NCBI RefSeq assembly: GCF_004217115.1
Contig: NZ_SHKN01000001.1
Coordinates: 2,173,781 to 2,237,780, forward strand
DNA from: Ancylomarina subtilis
Lineage (GTDB): Bacteria; Bacteroidota; Bacteroidia; Bacteroidales; Marinifilaceae
Length of the DNA stretch: 64,000 nucleotides
Direction: 5' to 3'
The stretch's first letter is position 1. Each line of letters begins with the position of its first letter. Position numbers and translations under genes: made by a program. Below the pieces are notes generated by a model. The model searched no databases and had not been told where the DNA came from. It saw nothing but the letters and a program-made list of their open reading frames with translations. Shown one piece after another: positions 56,063 through 64,000 of the stretch.

Positions 56063-56938
56063 TTATTTTTTTGCCAGATCCTTAAGATCAAGAGCCTTAA
56101 CATGGCGCTCTGCATGATAAGAAGAACGAACCAAAGGTGTACTTTCACAGAAAGTAAAACCTTTTTCCAAACCTACTGTTTCATACTTTTTGAAGGTCTC
56201 TGGAGTTACATATTCCTCAACGGTTAAATGCTGACGCGAAGGCTGTAAGTATTGCCCTATGGTCATCACCTTAACGCCTACTGCCAACAAATCATCCATT
56301 ACCTGATAAATCTCCTCTTCGGTTTCTCCCAAACCAAGCATAATACCCGATTTAGCCACAATTCCTGCATCCGCAATCTGCTTCAGAACTTGCAAACTCA
56401 AATCGTATTTAGCTCGACTACGTACCTCAGGTGTCAGTCGGCGAACCGTTTCCAGGTTGTGAGAAATCACTTCCGGCTTTTCGTCAATAACGCGTTGAAT
56501 ATCTTCCTTCTTACCATTAAAATCAGGAATCAAAACTTCAAGAGTTGTAGTGGGGTTATCTTTTCTGATCTCTTTAATTGTTTCAGCCCAAATACCTGAT
56601 CCACCATCTTCAAGATCGTCACGATCAACCGAAGTAATTACAGCATGCTTAAGCTTCATCAGCTTAATCGACTTAGCTAAACGTCGTGGTTCTTTCCAGT
56701 CCGCCTCAAGTGGCTTACCTGTTTTAACATTACAAAACTTACAAGCTCGGGTACAAATGTTTCCCAAAATCATAAAAGTTGCCGTACCATTACCCCAACA
56801 TTCTCCAACATTAGGACATTTTCCGCTTGAACAGATCGTATGCAAACCATGATCACGAACAATTCCATTCACATATGAGTAGTCATCACCCTTTGGCAAT
56901 TGTATTTTTAACCAATCCGGTTTTCTCTTCATCATCAT
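56063..56938 (-). CDS. lipA: Lipoyl synthase (radical SAM)
   Basis: 291 residues from the first of three consecutive Met codons at 56938 (MMMKRKPDWLKIQLP), which gives the usual length. In-frame upstream starts at 57007 (ATG) and 57070 (TTG) add a tail absent from the family core, so the start is uncertain. The auxiliary cluster motif is CSSGKCPNVGECW; the radical SAM motif is CTRACKFCNV; the C-terminal RSSYHAE supplies the serine ligand. It inserts two sulphurs into octanoyl groups. First gene of lipA-lipB-recJ. Confidence 0.95.
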   Translation of the reverse strand: MMMKRKPDWLKIQLPKGDDYSYVNGIVRDHGLHTICSSGKCPNVGECWGNGTATFMILGNICTRACKFCNVKTGKPLEADWKEPRRLAKSIKLMKLKHAVITSVDRDDLEDGGSGIWAETIKEIRKDNPTTTLEVLIPDFNGKKEDIQRVIDEKPEVISHNLETVRRLTPEVRSRAKYDLSLQVLKQIADAGIVAKSGIMLGLGETEEEIYQVMDDLLAVGVKVMTIGQYLQPSRQHLTVEEYVTPETFKKYETVGLEKGFTFCESTPLVRSSYHAERHVKALDLKDLAKK

Positions 56939-57317
56939 TTTTTCAATATTTTTTTCATTTCCTTTCGGGACGAACGATTGATCAGCTAGAAACAATTTCT
57001 TTTTCATTCCTCCCCAAGGATCTTTTTTATAACACCAATCATCTACAGTTTCAAAACTCAATTCCAACAACTTAGTCCGAAATACAGATTGTCTGCAAAT
57101 TTATATTTTTGATGCTAAAGAATGGTTCATATTCAGAAAAATAATTAACTATCCACTAATAGATTGAAATCTTATTTTTAAAGATTCTAAATACCGTGTA
57201 ATTTTCGGCAATTATAAGAAATAAATCGCTGATTTCCTCTTAACTAAAGCAGTTCCTTTTAATAGTTTGCACATATTATTATATCTTTGCATCCAAATTA
57301 ATATTATTAGATTAGAG
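56939..57317. other. Divergent region between lipA and lysS
   Basis: About 380 bp if lipA starts at 56938. The lipA-proximal part (to about 57070) is open in the lipA frame. On the minus strand TAAATTTG (57096-57103) fits a lipA -7 element. The lysS -7 element is at 57282-57289. Confidence 0.45.
57282..57289 (+). promoter_or_regulatory. lysS promoter -7 element
   Basis: TATCTTTG at 57282-57289 fits TAnnTTTG, placing transcription near 57295 and leaving about 20 nt before the ATG at 57318. No TTG at the usual -33 spacing. It argues against the upstream in-frame start at 57267. Confidence 0.5.
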
Positions 57318-59039
57318 ATGAATACGTTAGAACTTAGTGAGCAAGAAGTCATTAGAAGAAATTCCTTAAAAGAACTTCAAGCTTTAGGAATTGATCCATT
57401 CCCTGCTGCCGAGTACAAGGTAAACGTGTATAGCGACGAAATTCTTGCGAATTTCGATCCTGAAAAGAATAATTATCAGGAAGTAGTCCTTGCAGGTAGA
57501 ATCATGAGCCGCCGAATTATGGGTAAGGCTTCTTTTATTGAACTTCAAGATGCAAATGGCCGAATTCAGGTTTATATCAGCCGCGATGACATTTGTCCGG
57601 ATGAAGATAAAACTCTTTACAACACGGTATTCAAAAAACTTTTGGATATTGGTGACTTTGTAGGAATTAAGGGATACGTATTTAAAACTAAGGTGGGCGA
57701 AACTTCGGTTCACACATCTGAATTAACTGTTCTTTCAAAATCAATACGTCCGCTTCCTATTGTGAAGGAAAAGGATGGAAAAGTATACGATGCTTTTACT
57801 GATCCTGAGTTGCGTTACCGTCAGCGTTACGTTGATTTGGTTGTGAATCCTAAGGTAAAAGACACATTCATCAAACGTACAAAAATTATCAACTCAATGC
57901 GTGAGCTATTCAATAGCAAAGGCTATCTTGAAGTTGAAACGCCAATTCTACAAGCAATTCCAGGTGGAGCTTCTGCCCGTCCGTTTGAAACTCATCACAA
58001 CGCATTGGATATTCCATTGTATATGCGTATTGCCAACGAACTTTACCTAAAACGTCTAATTGTAGGTGGTTTCGATGGTGTTTATGAGTTTGCTAAAGAC
58101 TTCCGTAACGAAGGAATGGACCGTACGCATAATCCTGAATTTACAGTCATGGAAATCTATGTAGCCTACAAAGACTACAACTGGATGATGGACTTTACCG
58201 AAGAGATGATTGAGAAAGTTGCTCTTGATCTTCATGGAAAAACAAAAGTTACCCTTGGAGATAAAGAAATCGACTTCAAACGTCCTTTCAAACGCATTTC
58301 GATGACCGACTCGATCAAGGAGTTTACTGGTTTCGATATTACAGGAAAAACTGAAGAAGAACTTCGTGCTTTCTGTACTGAAATTGGTATTGAGGTAGAT
58401 GAAACTTTCGGTAAAGGAAAATTAATCGATGAGATTTTCGGTGAAAAATGTGAAGGCAACTATATTCAACCAACATTCATTACTGACTATCCGGTTGAAA
58501 TGTCGCCATTGTGTAAAAAACACCGTGAGAATCCTGAACTGACTGAACGTTTTGAACTGATGGTAAACGGTAAGGAAGTTTGTAATGCTTATTCTGAGCT
58601 GAATGATCCGATTGATCAATTGGAGCGTTTCCAGGAACAATTACAACTTGGAGCTAAAGGTGATGACGAAGCCATGTTTATCGATATGGACTTTGTGCGT
58701 GCACTTGAGTATGGTATGCCACCTACATCAGGTATGGGAATTGGTATCGACCGTTTAACCATGTTGATGACCAATTCACAATCGATTCAGGATGTCTTAT
58801 TCTTCCCACAGATGCGCCCTGAAAAGAAAGCTGCTGTTGATAGCGATGAAAAGTTCATTGACTTAGGAATTTCCAGGGAATGGGTTGAAATTATTCGTAA
58901 AGCGGGTTACCAAACTGTCGCTGCCATAAAAGATATAAAACCTACAAAGTTCCATCAGGAGATTTGTGGTATCAACAAGAAAAACAAGATTGGATTAACG
59001 AATCCTAGTCAGGAAGAAGTTGCTTCTTGGTTAGCCTAA
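57318..59039 (+). CDS. lysS: Lysyl-tRNA synthetase (class II)
   Basis: 573 residues from ATG 57318 ([20 protein letters not shown]). An OB-fold anticodon-binding domain (about 60-150) precedes the class II core with motif 1-type '[22 protein letters not shown]', motif 2 '[20 protein letters not shown]' and motif 3 '[19 protein letters not shown]'. A short extra C-terminal tail, normal in Bacteroidota, follows ([19 protein letters not shown]). Charges tRNA-Lys. gpsA lies 225 nt downstream, with an 8-bp hairpin AATCGTTC/GAACGATT at 59118-59144 between them. Confidence 0.97.
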   Translation: MNTLELSEQEVIRRNSLKELQALGIDPFPAAEYKVNVYSDEILANFDPEKNNYQEVVLAGRIMSRRIMGKASFIELQDANGRIQVYISRDDICPDEDKTLYNTVFKKLLDIGDFVGIKGYVFKTKVGETSVHTSELTVLSKSIRPLPIVKEKDGKVYDAFTDPELRYRQRYVDLVVNPKVKDTFIKRTKIINSMRELFNSKGYLEVETPILQAIPGGASARPFETHHNALDIPLYMRIANELYLKRLIVGGFDGVYEFAKDFRNEGMDRTHNPEFTVMEIYVAYKDYNWMMDFTEEMIEKVALDLHGKTKVTLGDKEIDFKRPFKRISMTDSIKEFTGFDITGKTEEELRAFCTEIGIEVDETFGKGKLIDEIFGEKCEGNYIQPTFITDYPVEMSPLCKKHRENPELTERFELMVNGKEVCNAYSELNDPIDQLERFQEQLQLGAKGDDEAMFIDMDFVRALEYGMPPTSGMGIGIDRLTMLMTNSQSIQDVLFFPQMRPEKKAAVDSDEKFIDLGISREWVEIIRKAGYQTVAAIKDIKPTKFHQEICGINKKNKIGLTNPSQEEVASWLA

Positions 59040-59264
59040 TTAACCTTTCACATATGGTAAAAATCAGGGAGCTTGAATTCATTTCAGGCTCTACTGCTTT
59101 TATCAAGTCTAAAAAACAATCGTTCATTATTTTCAAGAACGATTACTCATTTTCAAGCTTTTCAATTTTAAATTGAATATCATCTGTAACCAGGATCTTG
59201 AAAATAAATTTAACGATGAATATTAATCATCAGGAAGTTACTATTGAGAACCAAAACCTATCAA

Positions 59265-60260
59265 ATGAACGAATCTTCTAAAATAGCCATTATTGGTGGA
59301 GGAAGTTGGGCTACAGCCATTGCAAAAATCCTTCGGGAAAATGATGTAGAACTCAATTGGTATATGAGAAATGTAGATACAAGTTCTCAATTCAAAAAAA
59401 TTGGACACAACCCACGCTATCTGACCGATGTTGATTTTGATATCGATAAAATTCGCTTTTATAACGACATCAATCACATTATTGAAGATTCTGATCTTAT
59501 TATATTTGCCATTCCATCTGCCTTTTTAAAAAATGCCTTATCTAAATTAACGGTTAAACTTAATGATAAATTTATCGTTTCGGCCATTAAAGGAATTGTG
59601 CCTGATGAGAATATGATTATTGGAGATTTCTTCCATAATATTTACCAGGTTCCTACTGATAGCATTGGGGTTATCTCAGGACCATGTCATGCTGAGGAAG
59701 TTGCAATGGAACGCTTATCATACTTGACTATTTCTTGCCAAGATGCTGAAAAAGCCAATTTCTTAGCTGAAAAACTGGAGTGTCCTTATATCATGACGAC
59801 AACTTCGGATGATATTTATGGTACAGAATACGCCGCCGTTCTTAAAAACGTTTTTGCAATTGCTGCAGGTATCTGTCATGGTTTACGCTATGGTGACAAT
59901 TTCCAGTCCGTTTTAATTTCGAATGCCATTCAGGAAATCAAGCGTTTTGTTGATACCGTTCATCCTATTGACCGGGATATTAAAAGTTCTGCTTATTTAG
60001 GCGATCTTTTAGTAACTTGTTATTCCCAATTTAGTCGTAACAGAACTTTTGGAACCATGATTGGGAAGGGCTATTCAGTAAAAACAGCCCAACTTGAAAT
60101 GCATATGATTGCTGAAGGTTATTATGCTGTAAAATGTATTAAAGAGATTAATGAAAAGTATAAGGTTCACATGCCTATAACAACGGCAGTTTACAACATT
60201 CTTTACGATCGTATATCTCCAGCTATAGAAATTACGCTTTTAACTGAAGAACTCAGATAA
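59265..60260 (+). CDS. gpsA: Glycerol-3-phosphate dehydrogenase [NAD(P)+]
   Basis: 331 residues from ATG 59265 ([19 protein letters not shown]); a TTG 21 nt earlier is a poor start. The N-terminal Rossmann domain has [14 protein letters not shown], '[15 protein letters not shown]' and [10 protein letters not shown]. The C-terminal helical domain has '[20 protein letters not shown]' with the catalytic Lys. It makes sn-glycerol 3-phosphate for phospholipids. pgi follows closely on the same strand, a pairing that recurs in Bacteroidota. Confidence 0.95.
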   Translation: MNESSKIAIIGGGSWATAIAKILRENDVELNWYMRNVDTSSQFKKIGHNPRYLTDVDFDIDKIRFYNDINHIIEDSDLIIFAIPSAFLKNALSKLTVKLNDKFIVSAIKGIVPDENMIIGDFFHNIYQVPTDSIGVISGPCHAEEVAMERLSYLTISCQDAEKANFLAEKLECPYIMTTTSDDIYGTEYAAVLKNVFAIAAGICHGLRYGDNFQSVLISNAIQEIKRFVDTVHPIDRDIKSSAYLGDLLVTCYSQFSRNRTFGTMIGKGYSVKTAQLEMHMIAEGYYAVKCIKEINEKYKVHMPITTAVYNILYDRISPAIEITLLTEELR

Positions 60261-60348
60261 ACATCAAATCAATTATTATAAATCTACTCGACCTTGTGGA
60301 ATTTTGAGGGGGATGAAGCAAGTCCGAGTGAAACTTAATTTCAAGAAT

Positions 60349-61689
60349 ATGGAACACATTAAATTAAGTGTCGACAAAACCTTGAGCTTCGTAAGCAGAG
60401 AGGAAATCTTCAAATTTAAAGAAGAAAGTAAAAAGCATTTAACTGCCCTTCACGAGGGAACAGGTAAAGGCAATGATTATACAGGATGGGTAGAGCTTCC
60501 ATCACAAATTACAGCAGCTGAATTAAAAGATATTCAGGAAACTGCGAACAATTTAAAAGAACGTGTTGAAGTACTTGTTGTTATTGGTATTGGCGGTTCA
60601 TATTTGGGAGCAAAAGCCGTTAACGATGCTTTGGCAAACAATTTCGATATGCTTCAGGCTGATAACGAAAATCCGTTGGTATTATACGCCGGACAAAACA
60701 TCAGTGAGGATTACCTATATGAGCTGATGGAGATTCTTGAGAATATCGAATTCGGAATCTGTGTCATCTCTAAATCGGGAACCACTACAGAACCTGCTCT
60801 AGCATTCCGTTTATTAAAAGAATTACTTGAAGAAGGCGTTGGCAAAGAAGAAGCCAAAGAAAGAATCGTAGCTATCACCGATGAATCTAAGGGTGCTTTA
60901 CGTACTTTGGCTGATCAGGAGGGTTACAAAACCTTTATCATTCCAGACAATGTAGGTGGACGTTATTCAGTTTTAACTCCTGTTGGATTACTTCCAATTG
61001 CAGTCGCTGGTCACGATATCACAAAATTGGTTGAAGGTGCAAAATCGATGCAGGAATACACTTTTGCAACGAATTTCGAAGAAAATCCTGCCCTGTTGTA
61101 CGCTGCCACTCGTAATGCGCTTTACGCAAAAGGTAAAGGGATTGAAATTCTAGCCAATTACAATCCAAAACTTCACAATATAGCCGAGTGGTGGAAACAA
61201 CTATATGGCGAGAGTGAAGGTAAAGAACTCAAGGGAATTTTTCCAGCTTCAGTAGACTTAACCAGTGACTTACACTCAATGGGACAGTATATTCAAGAAG
61301 GCCAGCGAAATATTTTTGAGACTGTAATCTCCATTGCTAAAACAAAGCATAAAGTCGTTATTCCTGAAGATAAGGATAATCTTGACAAGCTTAATTTCCT
61401 AGCGGGAAAGAGAGTGGACGAAGTCAATAAAATGGCAGAGTTGGGCACTCAATTGGCACATGTTGATGGTGGGGTTCCAAATTTAAAAATTGAGCTTCCT
61501 GAGCTGAATGAATTCTATATTGGTGAATTGCTTTACTTCTTCGAGATAGCTTGTGGGGTTAGTGGTTACATTCTAAATGTAAATCCATTCGACCAACCTG
61601 GTGTTGAAGCATACAAAAGCAATATGTTTGCCTTATTGGAGAAACCCGGTTTCGAAGAGGAAACAAAGAAGATTAAAGAAAGACTTTAG
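60349..61689 (+). CDS. pgi: Glucose-6-phosphate isomerase
   Basis: 446 residues from ATG 60349 ([18 protein letters not shown]), which matches the bacterial 440-450-residue form. An in-frame ATG at 60313 is preceded by a G-rich stretch (GAGGGGG) that resembles a Shine-Dalgarno, so it remains possible. Motifs: '[18 protein letters not shown]', '[17 protein letters not shown]', '[20 protein letters not shown]' and '[19 protein letters not shown]'. Interconverts glucose- and fructose-6-phosphate. Terminator follows. Confidence 0.96.
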   Translation: MEHIKLSVDKTLSFVSREEIFKFKEESKKHLTALHEGTGKGNDYTGWVELPSQITAAELKDIQETANNLKERVEVLVVIGIGGSYLGAKAVNDALANNFDMLQADNENPLVLYAGQNISEDYLYELMEILENIEFGICVISKSGTTTEPALAFRLLKELLEEGVGKEEAKERIVAITDESKGALRTLADQEGYKTFIIPDNVGGRYSVLTPVGLLPIAVAGHDITKLVEGAKSMQEYTFATNFEENPALLYAATRNALYAKGKGIEILANYNPKLHNIAEWWKQLYGESEGKELKGIFPASVDLTSDLHSMGQYIQEGQRNIFETVISIAKTKHKVVIPEDKDNLDKLNFLAGKRVDEVNKMAELGTQLAHVDGGVPNLKIELPELNEFYIGELLYFFEIACGVSGYILNVNPFDQPGVEAYKSNMFALLEKPGFEEETKKIKERL

Positions 61690-61712
61690 GTCTCAATTTG
61701 CATAAAATGAAG

Positions 61713-61746
61713 AATGGCTATCTCAAAAGGATAGCCATTTTTTTTA
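61713..61746 (+). terminator. Terminator after pgi
   Basis: 10-bp stem AATGGCTATC (61713-61722) with GATAGCCATT (61730-61739), 7-nt loop, and a run of eight Ts to 61745. Confidence 0.9.
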
Positions 61747-61748
61747 TT

Positions 61749-62021
61749 TTATTGAATTTTTATATCGTCCTTTTTCAGTTTATAAATACGAATTTTCTTT
61801 CCTGAAAATTGTCCCATAAAAAAAGCAAACAGCATAAATGGATAGGTGTAAATTTCATATCCCAATCCAAAAAAATGCCGAAAAAGGATAACAAAAGGGA
61901 TTGGTAAATGAATGGCAACAAACCATTTAACTGAATATTTCTTAAATCCCTGACGAACGTAGCCAAAAGGTACATTTACCAGATATGTCGCAATCATTGC
62001 AAGTAATAAATTCATCTCCAT
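61749..62021 (-). CDS. Small membrane protein of unknown function
   Basis: 90 residues from ATG 62021 (MEMNLLLAMIATYLVNVPFGY); another ATG lies two codons inside, and the TTG at 62039 is unlikely. Three hydrophobic segments and a basic tail (GKKIRIYKLKKDD). The motif VNVPFGYVRQGFKKYSVKW reads like a conserved small-membrane-protein family but I cannot name it. It is convergent with pgi, with its stop right after the pgi terminator. Confidence 0.6.
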   Translation of the reverse strand: MEMNLLLAMIATYLVNVPFGYVRQGFKKYSVKWFVAIHLPIPFVILFRHFFGLGYEIYTYPFMLFAFFMGQFSGKKIRIYKLKKDDIKIQ

Positions 62022-62198
62022 AGGCTTGCAAGTTAGCAATAGATATTAAAAATGAAAATTGTCAGTTGTCAAATTGACGAAAAAACCGGATCTCAATTTT
62101 AAATAAGGGAACATATACTGCAGACTATAATTAAGACATATTTTTCATTTTACTTTCAAAAACTTAAATACATTTGTTGAAAATATGCCCCAACAATT

Positions 62199-63101
62199 AT
62201 GACTCTATCAAAACCGGTAAAAGGCACCTTTATAGCGCTCTTGGCAACACTAACATTTTCGAATGTGTATGTTTTCAGCAAAATGGCTATGCAGGATATT
62301 AGCCTGGCAAGTTTTGGTGTTTTATGGTTTGGTCTTGCCCTACTTTGGAATACCTTATATCATTTTTACAAAAAAAAGACCGATTCCTTTAAAAAGCTGC
62401 CTAAATCATCAAAACGGACTTTAATCCTCATTTCTTGCTCAGAACTAATAGCCACATCCGCGTTTTTTGTTGCCATTCAATTGACCCCCAACCCCACAAT
62501 TGTATCTTTCTTAGCTAATACAAGTCCAATTTTCGTCATTATTCTAGGCTTCTTCTTCCTGAAGGAGAGATTTTCATATCTTGATATATTGGGTATCTGT
62601 CTGAGTATTGTAGGAGTCGGGTTAATTAATTATGGCGAGTCGGGATTGCAACTTAAGGAACTTAATAGTCCTGCGAGTCTTGCGACTTTCACATTTGCTT
62701 TTTTCTACGGAATTAGCCTTATCCTTGCCAAATCAAAAGTTGGAAGTTTACCTTCATCCATGATTACCTTGTCGCGAAATATTGCTTTATTCCTGGGTTT
62801 TCTTATCTACAACCTATCTGTATTAAAATTCCCGGAATATAGTCAGAGTTCAATTATTTATATTGCCCTTGGTTCCTTATTCGGACCATTTTTAGGAACG
62901 ATCCTAACCTTTTCGGCTCTCAAATATCTTCAGGCATCCAAGGTCACCATTATAATTACAAGCAGAAGTTTTTTTATAATATTAGGAACATTTATATTCT
63001 TAGGAATTCTCCCCAATCAAAATCAGTTTGTTGGCGGTTTGTTTACAATTATTGGAATTTTAGTGATTTCAATTTCCGGAATAAAAAAAGAAGAAAATTA
63101 A
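62199..63101 (+). CDS. DMT superfamily (EamA) transporter
   Basis: 300 residues, ten membrane helices in two EamA halves. The first half ends with 'FLANTSPIFVIILGFFFLKERFS' and the second with 'TFSALKYLQASKVTIIITSRSFF', the usual halves' ends. Exporter of small metabolites by family; substrate unknown. The 3' end overlaps the convergent Crp/Fnr gene by 4 nt (63098-63101), so both stop codons share bases. There is no terminator between them. Confidence 0.88.
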   Translation: MTLSKPVKGTFIALLATLTFSNVYVFSKMAMQDISLASFGVLWFGLALLWNTLYHFYKKKTDSFKKLPKSSKRTLILISCSELIATSAFFVAIQLTPNPTIVSFLANTSPIFVIILGFFFLKERFSYLDILGICLSIVGVGLINYGESGLQLKELNSPASLATFTFAFFYGISLILAKSKVGSLPSSMITLSRNIALFLGFLIYNLSVLKFPEYSQSSIIYIALGSLFGPFLGTILTFSALKYLQASKVTIIITSRSFFIILGTFIFLGILPNQNQFVGGLFTIIGILVISISGIKKEEN

Positions 63102-63793
63102 CCATTAGCCGAAATAAGTTTCAGCTTTTCTTTATCCTTAATTGTAATTGTGGAACCATTGGTACTGATGATACCTTCGTTACAAAATTCTTTCATTATC
63201 CGAACGACATTCTCCTTTGCCATCCCCGTTAATTCACCCAATTCCTGTCTCGAAAGAATCGGATTAAATTCATCTGCACCATACACTTCATCAGCAAGCG
63301 ACAAAATGCCTTCAGCCATTCGCCCAGGCATTTTTTTCTGAACAAGGCTCATCATTTTATAAAAAATTCGTAACGATTTACTACTGATATCTTTCAAATA
63401 GCCTTCAGCAAACATAGGATTTTTCCTAACATAAGACTTAATCAAATTCATATCGATAAAACAAGCCGTAACATCCGTTAGTGCTACAACGCTGTAATGA
63501 TGTGTCGAATCAACATAATTGCCCGGACCAGCTAACAAATATCCGGGTTTTGCCAAGTTGAGAATAATTTTCTTCCCATCGAAACCTTCCAAATAAACTT
63601 TTGCAATACCACTGGAAAGAAATACAGCACTAGCTGTAGGAGAACCTGCTTTGAAAATTGTTTCACCAGCAGAAAAATTAGATTGAAACCTATGTTTACT
63701 CAATTCCTTTATTTCATCAGAAGACAAATTCTTAAAATTGGGCCAAGCATGAGGGCAAGAACCACAACAAACATCTAATCCTTTTCCAAACAT
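63098..63793 (-). CDS. Crp/Fnr family transcriptional regulator with N-terminal cysteine cluster
   Basis: 231 residues. A cyclic-nucleotide-binding-type beta roll (about 20-140) is joined by a long helix to a C-terminal winged helix (LSRQELGELTGMAKENVVRIMKEF). The N-terminus has Cys9, Cys10 and Cys13 (VCCGSCPHAW), and the roll has Cys111 (VTACFID). E. coli FNR uses three N-terminal Cys plus one in the roll to hold an oxygen-sensing [4Fe-4S] cluster, so an iron-sulphur sensor is plausible, though spacing differs. Targets unknown. Its end overlaps the transporter by 4 nt. Confidence 0.9.
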   Translation of the reverse strand: MFGKGLDVCCGSCPHAWPNFKNLSSDEIKELSKHRFQSNFSAGETIFKAGSPTASAVFLSSGIAKVYLEGFDGKKIILNLAKPGYLLAGPGNYVDSTHHYSVVALTDVTACFIDMNLIKSYVRKNPMFAEGYLKDISSKSLRIFYKMMSLVQKKMPGRMAEGILSLADEVYGADEFNPILSRQELGELTGMAKENVVRIMKEFCNEGIISTNGSTITIKDKEKLKLISANG

Positions 63794-63979
63794 ATTTAAG
63801 TTATATTATAAGATTCAGTTTCTAATATAGTGATAAATATCAATGCAAACTACAATCAATATCGTATATTTTAAAATTAAGTATCAATATTATAGTAGAT
63901 TACTGTCATAAGCCAAAATGGGATTATATTTTTTACAATCAGTAGTTTTATGGAATAAATTCTTTAATCCCCTAATCTT

Positions 63980-64000
63980 ATGAAACGAAAACAATTTAAA
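63980..64000 (+). CDS. First codons of a gene leaving the window
   Basis: ATG at 63980 opens a frame MKRKQFK that runs to the right edge. The basic start could be the beginning of a signal peptide or a cytoplasmic protein; seven codons cannot show which. Divergent from the Crp/Fnr gene, with a 186-nt gap. Confidence 0.3.

Noticed and set aside
59118-59144. Hairpin AATCGTTC/GAACGATT between lysS and gpsA as a terminator
   Set aside because: No T-run follows on either strand; it is probably a minor intercistronic structure.
193-64000. Phage, insertion sequence, toxin-antitoxin, restriction or defence systems
   Set aside because: No transposase, integrase, methylase or toxin-like pairs were seen; the accessory content is surface proteins.

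Overview
The window looks like ordinary chromosome from a low-GC member of the Bacteroidota, probably a marine Marinilabiliales/Bacteroidia-type organism (inferred from gene content, no phylogeny was run). Supporting signs are a type IX secretion (T9SS) cargo/PorP/PorE-like cluster, Bacteroidota-type sdhCAB, DUF5020 and DUF4286 genes, paired TonB energy transducers, the rplU-rpmA-serS block, and several promoters of the Bacteroidota form TTTG-N19..21-TAnnTTTG. No phage, insertion sequence, CRISPR array or pseudogene was seen.

Layout. 1-8.5 kb: the tail of an unknown gene, then a minus-strand module of a PorP/SprF-like protein, a PorE-like TPR/beta-propeller/OmpA protein and a 1692-residue cadherin-repeat adhesin with a type B T9SS sorting domain. 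8.9-13.4 kb: thioesterase, HAD hydrolase behind a long structured leader, a purine uptake pair (DUF5020 outer-membrane channel plus AzgA/PbuG-type permease) and an alpha/beta hydrolase. 13.9-17.8 kb: sdhCAB, whose terminator lies inside the end of a convergent rlpA-like gene. 17.8-28.4 kb: unknown lipoprotein, malic enzyme-phosphotransacetylase fusion (maeB), an 1835-residue secreted lamin-tail protein, and asd. 28.5-37.4 kb: hflX, two TonB paralogues flanking tRNA-Ala(GGC), a hybrid sensor kinase with a substrate-binding-protein sensor, a nucleoside/H+ symporter and a bifunctional nuclease. 38-45.9 kb: rplU, rpmA, serS, a TPR protein, DUF4286, a DMT exporter and ruvC (three of these start with TTG), HIT protein, greA, a small membrane protein and a Rieske-like lipoprotein with an altered ligand set. 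46.2-64 kb: membrane pyrophosphatase, ribF, uracil/xanthine permease, a cyclic-2,3-diphosphoglycerate-synthetase-like GTPase, an AcpH-like protein, the lipA-lipB-recJ run, lysS, gpsA, pgi, a small membrane protein, a second DMT transporter, a Crp/Fnr regulator with an FNR-like cysteine set, and the first codons of another gene.

How it fits together. Most of the window is core metabolism and information processing: C4-dicarboxylate/fumarate respiration, malate to pyruvate/acetyl-phosphate, lipoate, riboflavin, glycerophosphate and glycolysis. There are three separate nucleobase/nucleoside importers. The accessory content is mainly cell-surface: two giant secreted proteins and the T9SS partner genes. 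I found no convincing undescribed multi-gene system. The best leads are the adhesin module with mosaic repeats, the 3Cys-1His Rieske-like lipoprotein, the triple-hairpin leader before the HAD gene, and the DUF5020-permease pair.
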